From the NCBI GenBank assembly GCA_963787425.1, contig CAWBCV010000020.1, forward strand, positions 62,001 to 126,000: 64,000 nucleotides of DNA. The letters run 5' to 3'. This document shows, piece by piece, positions 33,223 to 41,681 of the stretch. The position numbers and the translations under genes were made by a program. Position 1 is the stretch's first letter. Every line of letters starts with the position of its first letter. Origin of the DNA: AP-15 sp963787425. Its GTDB lineage: Bacteria; Pseudomonadota; Alphaproteobacteria; ATCC43930; CGMCC-115725. The notes beneath the pieces are model-generated. The model was not told the origin of the DNA. It worked only from the letters and a program-made list of their open reading frames with translations, and did not search any database.

Positions 33223-34428
33223 ATGCCGACCCTCTTCCTCATCGTTTTTGTCGATCTCGTCGGGTTCGGCCTCGTCATCCCGCTTTTGCCGTTCTATGCG
33301 CTGCGCTTTGCCGCTTCGCCGCAACAGGTGACGGTGCTGCTGGCAATCTATTCGCTTATGCAGCTCTTCGCCGCGCCCCTATGGGGAAGGCTCAGCGATC
33401 GCGTCGGCAGGCGGCCGGTACTCATGGTCAGCATGGCCGCTTCGGTGCTCGCCTACCTCTGGATCGGCAGCGCGACGGCGCTGTGGATGCTGTTCGCGGC
33501 GCGTGCCTTGGCCGGCGCCTGCGCCGGCAACATTGCTGCAGCCCAGGCCTATATCGCCGATATCACTAAACCGGAGGAGCGGGCCAAGGGGATGGGCGTG
33601 ATCGGCGCTGCCTTCGGATTGGGCTTTATCATCGGCCCGGCGCTCGGCGGGTTGCTGGCGGGCCATGATCCGGTAACCGCCGACGTCCAAAGTCCGGCAT
33701 GGGTGGCGGCGGGGTTTTCCTTTGTCGCCCTGTGCGGCGTGTTTCTTCTGCTCCCCGAGAGCCTGCCGGCCGACCGGCGCGGGATAGGCGGGTCTTCGCG
33801 CGGCCGGGTCAGAGCGATAATGGACGTGCTCGGCCGCCCGGTGTTGTCACGCCTGATCTTGATCTTCTTTTTGGTCATCCTGGCCTTTGCCGGGATGGAG
33901 AGCACCTTCGCGCTGTGGGCGATCGAGCAATTCGGCTGGGGGCCCGGGCAAGTCGGGTACGTCTTTTCGTATGTCGGCGTGCTCTCGGCGATCTTGCAGG
34001 GCGGACTGATCGGCGCGCTGACGCGGCGTTTCGGGGAGGAGCGGCTGCTGCTTTGCGGCCTTGCGCTGATCGGCATCGGGCTCTTGATTATGCCATTGGC
34101 GCACAGCGTGCCGTTGCTGGCACCCGCTATCAGCGCATTGGCGCTCGGCATGGGGCTGATGCAGCCGTCGCTCAACAGCCTGATCTCGCGCCGGGCCGGG
34201 CGTGAGGAACAGGGCGAAGTGCTGGGCGTGTCACAATCGGTCGGCAGCCTCTCGCGCGTGCTCGGCCCGGCGGCGGCCGGGTTCTTCTTTGCTGAGTTCG
34301 GCCGGAATGCCGCGTTCTTGTGGGGAGCGGCGCTGGTCGGCGCCGCCTTGCTGGTGGCATTCAGGCTGACACGCGGCCTCGGCGTGGCAAAGCTGACGGG
34401 CCCCGAACCGGCGGAACCCACCCGATGA
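33223..34428 (+). CDS. MFS multidrug exporter, TetA/Bcr-like
   Basis: A 401-residue MFS protein with about 12 membrane segments. LFLIVFVDLVGFGLVIPLLPFYA at the start, PLWGRLSDRVGRRPVLMVSM (motif A) and GMGVIGAAFGLGFIIGPALGG (motif C, antiporters) are typical of TetA/tetracycline-type exporters. The start is probably ATG 33223; GTG 33199 is also possible. Its stop overlaps the next gene (ATGA). Confidence 0.9.
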   Translation: MPTLFLIVFVDLVGFGLVIPLLPFYALRFAASPQQVTVLLAIYSLMQLFAAPLWGRLSDRVGRRPVLMVSMAASVLAYLWIGSATALWMLFAARALAGACAGNIAAAQAYIADITKPEERAKGMGVIGAAFGLGFIIGPALGGLLAGHDPVTADVQSPAWVAAGFSFVALCGVFLLLPESLPADRRGIGGSSRGRVRAIMDVLGRPVLSRLILIFFLVILAFAGMESTFALWAIEQFGWGPGQVGYVFSYVGVLSAILQGGLIGALTRRFGEERLLLCGLALIGIGLLIMPLAHSVPLLAPAISALALGMGLMQPSLNSLISRRAGREEQGEVLGVSQSVGSLSRVLGPAAAGFFFAEFGRNAAFLWGAALVGAALLVAFRLTRGLGVAKLTGPEPAEPTR

Positions 34429-36265
34429 GCCCGCGCGGGCGTCGGGTCGCCGCAGTCGGCCCGCCGCGCCAGAAGGGCCGCCTCAAGGACGAACTGCGCG
34501 CGCTCAAATCGCTCACGCCTTACCTGTGGCCGCGCGATTCCTCGGGCTGCGCGTGCGGGTCGTTCTGGCCCTCGTGTTTCTGCTCGCCGGCAAGCTCGTC
34601 AACATCTGCATCCCGCTTCTCTATAAGCAGGCCGTTGACGCGGTTTCGCCAGCCAAGGTCGTGATCGCCGTGCCGGTAACGCTGATCATCGCCTACGGCC
34701 TCGCCCGGGTGATGTCGCAAGGCTTCAACGAGCTGCGCAACGCCGTCTTCGCGACGGTCAGCCAGCGAGCGATCCGCCGGATGGCGCTGTCGGCCTTTCG
34801 CCACATCCATGCTTTGTCGCTGCGTTTTCATCTCGAGCGCCGCACCGGCGGGTTGTCGCGCGCCGTCGAACGCGGCACGGCGGGGATCGATTTCCTGCTG
34901 TCTTTTATGCTGTTCAATGTTCTCCCGACTCTGTTCGAGATCTTGCTGGTCTGCGGGATCCTCTGGCGGCTGTTCAATTGGACCTTTGCCGCGGTCACCT
35001 TCGCGACGATCCTCGCCTACATCACCTTTACTTTCTCGATCACCGACTGGCGGGTGCGCTTTCGGCGCGAAATGAACGAGCGCAACACCGAATCCAACAC
35101 CAAGGCCGTCGACAGTTTGCTGAATTACGAGACGGTCAAGTATTTTGCCAACGAGGGGCACGAAACGCGCCGATATGACTCGGCGCTGCAGGCCTATGAG
35201 CGCGCTGCGGTCAAGAGCGAAACCACCCTGACCCTGCTCAACCTCGGTCAGGGAACGATCATCGCGATCGGGCTGGTTGGAGTGATGATCCTGGCGGGAG
35301 AAGGTGTGGCGGCGACCGAAATGACGGTTGGCGACTTCGTGCTGGTCAACGCGTATCTGATCCAGCTCTATACGCCGCTCAACTTTCTCGGCATGGTGTA
35401 TCGCAATATCAAGCAGTCATTGACCGATCTCGAGCAGATGACTGCGCTCCTGGCGGTCAAGCCCGAGATCGTGGACCGACCCGGCGCCGCGGAGCTGAAG
35501 ATCCGGGCGGGCGCGGTTGCGTTTCACGGCGTCGATTTCCATTACGATCTCAGGCGGCCGATATTGTCCGAAGTCGATTTCCATGTCGCGCCCGGCGCGA
35601 CGGTCGCGATCGTTGGCCCGAGCGGAGCCGGCAAATCGACGATCGCCCGGCTTCTCTTTCGTTTCTACGATGTCAGTGCCGGTTCGATCGAGATCGACGG
35701 GCAAGACATCCGCGATGTGACTCAGGACAGCTTGCGTCGCGCGATCGGCGTGGTGCCGCAGGATACGGTGCTGTTTAACGACACGATTTACTACAATATC
35801 GCCTATGGCCGTCCCGGGGCGACACGAGCGGAAATCGAAGAAGCCGCCCGGCTGGCTCGCATCCACGATTTCATAACGACATTGCCGGACGGCTACGAGA
35901 CAATGGTCGGCGAACGCGGCCTGAAGCTTTCGGGCGGCGAGAAACAGCGCGTTGCGATCGCCCGCGTCATCCTGAAGGCGCCACAGATCCTGGTCTTCGA
36001 CGAAGCGACTTCGGCGCTCGACACCAAGACCGAGCGCGAAATCCAGGCGAGCCTCGCCGAAGTCTCCACCGGCCGCACCACCCTCGTCATCGCCCACCGG
36101 CTCTCGACGATCGTCGATGCCGACGAGATCCTGGTGCTGGACCGCGGGCATATCGTCGAGCGCGGCCACCACGCGGAACTGCTGCTTCGGCGCGGCATCT
36201 ATGCGACTATGTGGGCCCGCCAGCAGGAGGCCGTTCGACGCGAAGCCGCCCTCGCGGCGGATTGA
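34425..36265 (+). CDS. ABC exporter, Atm1/HMT1-like (frameshifted)
   Basis: A half-size ABC transporter of about 613 residues. MSPRGRRVAAVGPPRQKG is in one frame to TPYLWPRD. The rest (GLRVRVVLALVFLLAGKLVN onward) continues in another, so one base seems missing near 34539. The Walker A motif is GPSGAGKSTIARLLFRFYD, the ABC signature is KLSGGEKQRVAIARV and Walker B is ILVFDEATSALD. LNYETVKYFANEGHE is the Atm1/HMT1 signature. Atm1-type exporters move glutathione-linked sulfur or metal conjugates and support Fe-S assembly. The upstream MFS gene overlaps by ATGA. Confidence 0.87.
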
Positions 36266-36302
36266 ACCGACAGAACGGCGCAGAGCTGACACGGGGGAAC
36301 GA

Positions 36303-36722
36303 ATGGCGCGGATTTGCAAAGTGCTGATCGTTGAAAACGATGACGACGTGCGCGATCTGCTAGGCGACATTTTCCACGACGAAGGTTTCCATTTCGCGAT
36401 GGTCAAGACCGGCGCGGAAATGCAAGACGCGCTCGAAGATGATGATTACGACATCGTTGTCATCGATGTGACCCAGCCAGGAGACGAGGATGGTTTCGCG
36501 CTGGCCAAGATTGCGCGTGATCAGGGATGCGGCCCGATCCTGGTGACCGGCGATCATCGCCATCTGGAGCGCCTCCAGGCCAGCGGGCAGCACTATCTGC
36601 TGAAGCCCTTCCGCGTGCAGCATCTGGTCGAGATCGTCGATAAGATCCTGGTGGAGACGGCCGCTAAATGCGTGCGCCGCAAGCGCGGCAACGGGTCCTT
36701 CTTTCCCGCCCGGATGGGGTGA
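36303..36722 (+). CDS. Stand-alone response regulator receiver
   Basis: A 139-residue CheY-like domain with no output domain. It has the acidic pocket VENDDDVRDLL, the phospho-acceptor Asp in IVVIDVTQPGDEDG, the Thr in LVTGDH and the conserved Lys in LLKPFRVQHLVEIVDK. No histidine kinase is nearby. Its stop overlaps the probable GTG start of meaB (GTGA), so translation of the two is coupled. Its partner is unknown. Confidence 0.88.
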   Translation: MARICKVLIVENDDDVRDLLGDIFHDEGFHFAMVKTGAEMQDALEDDDYDIVVIDVTQPGDEDGFALAKIARDQGCGPILVTGDHRHLERLQASGQHYLLKPFRVQHLVEIVDKILVETAAKCVRRKRGNGSFFPARMG

Positions 36723-37753
36723 CGGGCGCAGCGCTGCTCCGGGCTTTGCGGCGGGGTGATCGGCGGGCCCTCGCGCGGGCCATCACCCTAGTCGAATCGT
36801 CACGGCCGGACCACCGCGACCAGGCCGAGAAGCTCATCGAGGCGCTGCTGCCCAAAACCGGGAAAGCCGTGCGAATCGGCATTTCCGGGCCACCGGGAGC
36901 CGGCAAATCCACTTTTATAGAGCGCTTTGGCCTCGCAGGCATTGCGCTGGGACGGCGGATCGCGGTGCTCGCCGTCGATCCCGCCTCAAAGCGCGGCGGT
37001 GGTGCGATCCTCGGCGACAAGACCCGCATGGCCGAGCTGGCGCGTGCGCCGGAGGCCTTTATCCGCCCGTCTTCCGCCGGCGCCAGCCGCGGGGGCATCG
37101 CGCGCCGGACGCGCGAGGCCATCCTACTGTGCGAAGCGGCTGGGTTCGATACGATATTAGTCGAGACGATCGGCGTCGGCCAGGCCGAGACGGCAGTCGC
37201 CGAGATCGTCGACATGTTCGTCCTGATACTGCCGCCCGCGGGAGGTGACGAGTTGCAAGGGATCAAGCGCGGCATTGTCGAGCTCGCCGATCTGGTCCTG
37301 GTCAACAAGACCGACGGCGAACTCGCCGTCGTGGCGCAACGCACAGCCGCCGATTACAAGAGTGCGATGGGGCTGATCCGGCCGCCCTATCCCGAATGGC
37401 AGGTCCCGGTCCGCGCCGTCTCCGCGCTGGAGGGGACCGGCATTCGCGAGGTCTGGGACGATGTCGCCCGGTTCCGCGCCGCGCTCGAACACACCGGCGC
37501 CTGGGCGCGCCGGCGCACCGAGCAGGCGCGCGCCGCCCTGTGGTCCGAGATCGGCGATACCCTCCTCGACTATTTCCGCGCTGCTCCGGGCGTAGCCGGG
37601 CGCCTCGCCGCCGCCGAGGAGGAAGTCACCGCAGGCATACGCACGCCAACGGCGGTGGCCTGGGAATTGCTGGCGTTGTTCGTCGGCGCGACTTGCGAAA
37701 GCCCGGTTCCTCACCGACATACCCGGTTGACCAAACGCGGCCCGAAAGCGTAA
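36719..37753 (+). CDS. meaB: MeaB/ArgK-type GTPase (methylmalonyl-CoA mutase chaperone)
   Basis: A G3E-type GTPase protecting and reloading methylmalonyl-CoA mutase with B12. The P-loop is GISGPPGAGKSTFIERFG. Next come AVDPASKRGGGAILGDKTRM, VETIGVGQAE (switch II), and VNKTDGELAVVA (NKxD). The start GTG 36719 overlaps the receiver stop; the frame is open to 36668. The C-terminal end (PVPHRHTRLTKRGPKA) is short and atypical, so the last residues may be read-through after an indel. Confidence 0.92.
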   Translation: MTGAALLRALRRGDRRALARAITLVESSRPDHRDQAEKLIEALLPKTGKAVRIGISGPPGAGKSTFIERFGLAGIALGRRIAVLAVDPASKRGGGAILGDKTRMAELARAPEAFIRPSSAGASRGGIARRTREAILLCEAAGFDTILVETIGVGQAETAVAEIVDMFVLILPPAGGDELQGIKRGIVELADLVLVNKTDGELAVVAQRTAADYKSAMGLIRPPYPEWQVPVRAVSALEGTGIREVWDDVARFRAALEHTGAWARRRTEQARAALWSEIGDTLLDYFRAAPGVAGRLAAAEEEVTAGIRTPTAVAWELLALFVGATCESPVPHRHTRLTKRGPKA

Positions 37754-37822
37754 ACGGGCCAGCGTGCGGCCCTCAAGAAGCCGCGCGTCGCGTATTTGTG
37801 TCGGTGATTTGTCGAGGTGGGT

Positions 37823-38113
37823 ATGGCGCGCAAATGTGGGATCACCGGCAAGGGCGTGCAAGTCGGGCACAATGTCAGCCATTCCAACATTAAGACGAAG
37901 CGCCGGTTTCTGCCCAACCTGCAGCGGATTTCGGTCCTTTCGGACACCGTGGGATCGATCCGGTTGCGCATCACTGCAGCGGCGATCCGGACCATCGAGC
38001 ATAAGGGCGGCATCGATGCGTTTTTGCGCGACACACCCGAACACAAACTGTCGCCCGAGATCCGCCGCCTAAAGCGTCGCGTCGAAAGAGCAGCGGACCG
38101 GAATAGCGGCTAG
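37823..38113 (+). CDS. rpmB: 50S ribosomal protein L28
   Basis: A 96-residue ribosomal protein. MARKCGITGKGVQVGHNVSH and the segment KTKRRFLPNLQRISV are diagnostic. The ATG at 37823 follows GAGGTGG. The C-terminal basic tail RRLKRRVERAADR is family-like. It is on its own, 70 bp after meaB. Confidence 0.96.
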   Translation: MARKCGITGKGVQVGHNVSHSNIKTKRRFLPNLQRISVLSDTVGSIRLRITAAAIRTIEHKGGIDAFLRDTPEHKLSPEIRRLKRRVERAADRNSG

Positions 38114-38136
38114 GATTGCCCTGCCGCACACTCTCG

Positions 38137-38427
38137 CTAATTCCCGCTTAGCGTCGGCGGCGGTGTCGGTGATGTATTCGGACGGACGCCTCGGATTGCG
38201 TAGCCGGGTCTCTCGCTTGGTCCGCTGACGCCTAGTTCGATCCGTCGCGGCGACATGCTCTGGGGCACCGTCCTCGCCGGTGGCGGAGGTTGGGCATCTT
38301 CTCCGACCGAGGCGGGCGGGTATTGCACTGCTCCCCCGGTCTGCGCATTTGCGGTGCCCAAACCAATCAGCAGAGCGGACCCGGCAACGACCAACGCTCC
38401 ACGAGCCGATCTTCTGATCGCACCCAT
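38137..38427 (-). CDS. Small secreted hypothetical protein
   Basis: A 96-residue protein with an N-terminal signal peptide (RRSARGALVVAGSALLIGLG, cleavage after ANAQ). The mature part is Pro-rich (PPPPARTVPQ, TPPPTLSG). No domain is recognised. The ATG at 38427 is favoured over 38448, which lies in the upstream gene's end. It is next to another small gene with the same orientation and may share its transcript. Confidence 0.5.
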   Translation of the reverse strand: MGAIRRSARGALVVAGSALLIGLGTANAQTGGAVQYPPASVGEDAQPPPPARTVPQSMSPRRIELGVSGPSERPGYAIRGVRPNTSPTPPPTLSGN

Positions 38428-38432
38428 GTTGA

Positions 38433-38627
38433 TCACGTGGCCGCCCACTCTTTGATTTCCTCCTTCTCGCGCTGAAGTCCTGTTATTTCGAGCGCGATTT
38501 CCCCCACACGGGCATCATCACCTCTTTCGAGAGCTTCCTCTTGTTGTACATATCGCTCTAAAAGAAAGTCTTGAATTTCGGTTATTCTAGCCCGTTCTTC
38601 TGGCATCAACCCGTCGTATTGTCCCAT
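38433..38627 (-). CDS. Small acidic helical protein
   Basis: A 64-residue protein starting MGQYDGLMPEERARITEIQD and continuing LERYVQQEEALERGDDAR, rich in Glu and Arg and likely a helical hairpin or coiled coil. AAGGAG lies 11 bp before the ATG at 38627. The family is unknown to me. The stop is six bases from the next minus-strand gene, suggesting a two-gene operon. Confidence 0.55.
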   Translation of the reverse strand: MGQYDGLMPEERARITEIQDFLLERYVQQEEALERGDDARVGEIALEITGLQREKEEIKEWAAT

Positions 38628-38795
38628 CGCGCATTCTCCTTCCCTTCCCCAGCACTCTACCAACTCTCGGCAACACCCCTTCTCGGCAACACCCCACAAA
38701 AATACTAAGTTCCGTTGCTCCGCCGGGTGTTACAACCATGATTACTTATGATTATGGAGACATTCAATTGATAACTGGCTCAATATTTGCGTACC

Positions 38796-39179
38796 TCAAA
38801 AGGCTGGGCTCGTGACTCGGGTTTCGCGGTTCCGGCGGGTCTGGTCATGGTGGCGCTCGAGCCTATCGAATTGCTGGATCACCACGGTGCAGGACGGGAA
38901 CGCGTCCGGATCTTGATCTGGCAGTGCGCTCGCTGTGAAAATCTCGGAAAAGCGCGAGTCCGCAGCCGCCGCCTCGTTCGAGTTTTTAGCGGCAGCAGCG
39001 ATGAAGTCGTGGATCACTTTTCCGGCGCTCTCCACCCGCTCGACTGGGACGCCGCAGCGACGAGCATTGCCCAGAAGAAAGCCTCCGGTCTCGGCAAGCT
39101 GCGTCGGATCGGCGGCGTCGGCCACGCCCATGCCCAAGAGCAGCAGCAGGAGGGTGGTGACGGCAAAAATTGAACGCAT
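38796..39179 (-). CDS. Secreted hypothetical protein with two cysteines
   Basis: A 127-residue protein with a signal peptide (AVTTLLLLLLGMGVADA, then ADPTQL). The mature part has GNARRCGVPVERVESAG and FPSCTVVIQQFDRLE, so two Cys could form a disulfide in the periplasm. No family is recognised. A pair of 17-bp direct repeats lies about 25-60 bp upstream of its ATG, in its promoter region. Confidence 0.55.
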   Translation of the reverse strand: MRSIFAVTTLLLLLLGMGVADAADPTQLAETGGFLLGNARRCGVPVERVESAGKVIHDFIAAAAKNSNEAAAADSRFSEIFTASALPDQDPDAFPSCTVVIQQFDRLERHHDQTRRNRETRVTSPAF

Positions 39180-39201
39180 CAGAGGCTCCTAACCGATAGG
39201 C

Positions 39202-39236
39202 CCCCCAATATTGAACAGTCCCCCAATATTGAACAG
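39202..39236. repeat. Tandem 17-bp direct repeat in a promoter region
   Basis: CCCCCAATATTGAACAG occurs at 39202-39218 and again, without change, at 39220-39236, one base apart (18-bp period). Each copy has an AATATT palindrome. The location just upstream of the minus-strand secreted protein gene and near the plus-strand ORF at 39297 fits a two-site operator, or a recent duplication. Confidence 0.6.
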
Positions 39237-39296
39237 CCGAGCGCACCAGTTCGTCCCGGCAGTCCTGTGTAAATTGCAGATTCTAGTCTTCTGCTT

Positions 39297-39551
39297 GTGA
39301 CATTTTTTGCACATTTAGCAGACGCCGATATCACTGACCGGAGCTTGCGGCATCATCAGCGCCAGGAATTGCGCGACATTGCAGACGGATTGGAGCAGCG
39401 AGGCAACGAAATAATAAATGAAAGTGATCCCGACTCAATTTCCTTCAGCCCGCGCTGGCGGAACCCGGGTGATCAGCTTCAAGTTAACTTGATGGTGGAG
39501 AGCTTTACGAAATGGCGAACCTCGCTGATGGAGATAGACAATGACACATGA
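39297..39551 (+). CDS. Possible small protein
   Basis: An 84-residue frame from a GTG with no obvious ribosome-binding site. It reads RSLRHHQRQELRDIADGLEQ, then SPRWRNPGDQLQVNLMVESF. Its composition is plausible for a real protein, but nothing is recognised. It overlaps the start of the next ORF by 11 bp, which favours one being spurious or coupling. Confidence 0.3.
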   Translation: MTFFAHLADADITDRSLRHHQRQELRDIADGLEQRGNEIINESDPDSISFSPRWRNPGDQLQVNLMVESFTKWRTSLMEIDNDT

Positions 39552-39756
39552 TGCAGTGACACACGATGTTGTGCTGACTCGTGGGGACGGTTCTCAGAGG
39601 AAGTTTCGCGTTTATGGCCGGTCAATGCCCGGCTGCGCCGACACGATTACACTGCCCGTCGATGGGCAGATAATCAGAGCGCGCGTAACCGTGAGCTCAG
39701 GAAAACCGGAGACGGACCAATCGGTAGATGCCGAGCTGGTCGAGCTCGTTGAATGA
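39541..39756 (+). CDS. Small hypothetical protein
   Basis: A 71-residue frame starting MTHDAVTHDVVLTRGDGSQR, with VYGRSMPGCADTITLPVDGQ and a C-terminal DAELVELVE. GGAG lies about 8 bp before the ATG. The pattern reads like a small beta-strand protein, but no family is recognised. Confidence 0.45.
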   Translation: MTHDAVTHDVVLTRGDGSQRKFRVYGRSMPGCADTITLPVDGQIIRARVTVSSGKPETDQSVDAELVELVE

Positions 39757-39954
39757 GGCCGAGTGACTAGCCCGTTATGGGCCGTAACGAGAATTTGTTC
39801 TCGATTGTCAGGCGATGTGGCGGATGTTTCCCCTCCAGGGGTATCAAGGGCAGAGCCCTTGTCTGATAAACCCGCTAAAAAGTTGCAAGCCGCGGATCTG
39901 AACTCAAGTGGAACGTGGGGTCAATCGACTGTTCATTGGTGGGAGGGTCGGAAA

Positions 39955-40342
39955 ATGTCGCGACGTTCAACATCGATGAAGTTGCTTTGCACCGCTGGGT
40001 TAGTCGGGTTGCTGGCCGCGGTGCCCGGCGCACGTACAGGTTCCGCTCAAGCATGAACGACATGGTACGCACTTTGAACAACGTTCTGAATGCGATGCTC
40101 AACGGCTGGAGGATCAGGCACGCCGAAACGGTCGACCGCAGGAGGAGCGTTACTGGCGCGACTATCGTGCCGGGTTGGACTCTCCCGACCGGAACCGTCG
40201 CGATTATGGGCGGAGCGGTGATCGACCGGACTATCGCGATCGAGGCGACTACCGCAGTCAGCGGGACGAGGGTTATCAGGGCGATAGCGGCACTCGACGT
40301 GACTATCGCGACCAGCGGGATTATCGGTACGACCAGCGCTGA
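39955..40342 (+). CDS. Secreted DYR-repeat protein, frameshifted
   Basis: An ATG preceded by GGGAGGG encodes a signal peptide (KLLCTAGLVGLLAAVPGA, ending SAQ) that stops after 33 residues at 40056. One extra base near 40051 explains this. The next frame continues without stop as HERHGTHFEQRSECDAQRL and then a tail with repeated DYR units (RDYGRSGDRPDYRDRGDYR, RRDYRDQRDYRYDQ) ending at 40342. The joined product is about 128 residues with an Arg/Asp/Tyr-rich periplasmic tail. No single open frame covers it. Confidence 0.55.
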
Positions 40343-40543
40343 GGAGCGTGAAATTCGGGCAACAATCAGGCTGCCTTCTTAGATTGTTCGGTGATGGCAC
40401 CGGCAATGTCGGTGTCATTCCGAGAAAGCCATTGGTTGGGCCGCATCCCACAAGTCTGGTGGGTTAGGCTCAACGCGAACAGCAGGTGTGCACCAAGCGA
40501 GAACCCTCAGGTAGGAAACCCTTAAGATGGAAGGCGGGCGAAA

Positions 40544-41443
40544 ATGGCCGACGCGCTGGCTCCTGGCAGAATCCTCATGCGGATTTATCCGATGTGGCTT
40601 CATGGATGGGTCAGCTTGTGCAAGACCGCCCTTTACAGTTGGCTCGACGACCGCGCCCCGACCATGGGTGCGGCCATTGCCTATTACACGGTATTCTCGC
40701 TTGCGCCGATGCTGGTCATAGTGATCGCGATCGCCGGGCTCGCCTTCGGTCAGAAAGCGGCAGAGGGCGCTCTGTTCGAGGGACTTGCTGATCTAGTCGG
40801 TCCGGAAAGCGCCGGAGCCGTGCAAGCCATGTTGAGGAGTGCGAGCAACACTCGGTCCGGGATGGTGGCGACGGTGCTCGGGATCAGCACACTGGTCATC
40901 GGTGCCACCGCCGTATTCAGTGAATTGCAAGCGGCCCTGAACGTAATCTGGAAGGCTCCGGCGAGCGGGAGGCTTAGCGCCTGGCATCTCCTAAAATCGC
41001 GCCTCCTTAGCCTGTCGATCGTCCTCGTAATCGGCTTCTTGCTGCTGGTATCTCTCGTGATTAGCACCGCGTTGGCGGCGTTCAGCGATTATCTTGATTG
41101 GATCCTACCTGGGCTCGCTACCATCCTGCACATCGTACACTTCACGCTGTCGTTTGGTTTCACGACCGTGCTTTTCGCCATGATGTTCAAAATACTCCCG
41201 GATAACCCCGTGGAATGGGAAGAGGTTTGGCTCGGCGGGGCTGTAGCGGCCCTGCTGTTCACAGTCGGCAAGCATCTGATCAGCTTTTACATTGGAAGCA
41301 GTAATATGGCGTCCACCTACGGCGCCGCGGGAGCGCTCATCATCGTCTTGGTATGGGTCTTTTACTCGGCCCAGATCTTCTTGCTGGGTGCTGAGTTCGC
41401 GAAAGCCCATAGCAATCAGAGGCGGGCGTCCATGAAATTGTGA
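40544..41443 (+). CDS. YihY/BrkB family membrane protein
   Basis: A 299-residue inner-membrane protein with about six membrane segments. DDRAPTMGAAIAYYTVFSLAPMLVIVIAIAG is the YihY/virulence factor BrkB signature. FSELQAALNVIWKAP and the end YGAAGALIIVLVWVFYSAQIFLLGAEF are family-typical. Start 40544 or an internal Met at residue 12. The role is unclear, with a suggested part in lipid or envelope function. The gap to tamA holds no gene. Confidence 0.9.
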   Translation: MADALAPGRILMRIYPMWLHGWVSLCKTALYSWLDDRAPTMGAAIAYYTVFSLAPMLVIVIAIAGLAFGQKAAEGALFEGLADLVGPESAGAVQAMLRSASNTRSGMVATVLGISTLVIGATAVFSELQAALNVIWKAPASGRLSAWHLLKSRLLSLSIVLVIGFLLLVSLVISTALAAFSDYLDWILPGLATILHIVHFTLSFGFTTVLFAMMFKILPDNPVEWEEVWLGGAVAALLFTVGKHLISFYIGSSNMASTYGAAGALIIVLVWVFYSAQIFLLGAEFAKAHSNQRRASMKL

Positions 41444-41681
41444 CAAACATCCGGAAAGAAACCCACACAAGATAGGTTTGTTGTATAAGTAAGAATGATG
41501 CCGAATGGATGGCCGAGCCCTCAATCCGAACAGACATTTTGCGTCCAGGAGCGCACAGAAATCCAGCCACGCCTTGCGCCTGGACGCGATGCGGCACCCT
41601 CGGCGTATCCGCTGCTAGGAGAGGATAAGCGATCAGCGCGGAACAACATGCCAGGGTTCGCCGTTCTCGCTTAGGGGTGGC

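Noticed and set aside
37157..38044. Minus-strand frame of 295 residues
   Set aside because: It is opposite meaB and rpmB, both certain genes, and lacks recognisable sequence.
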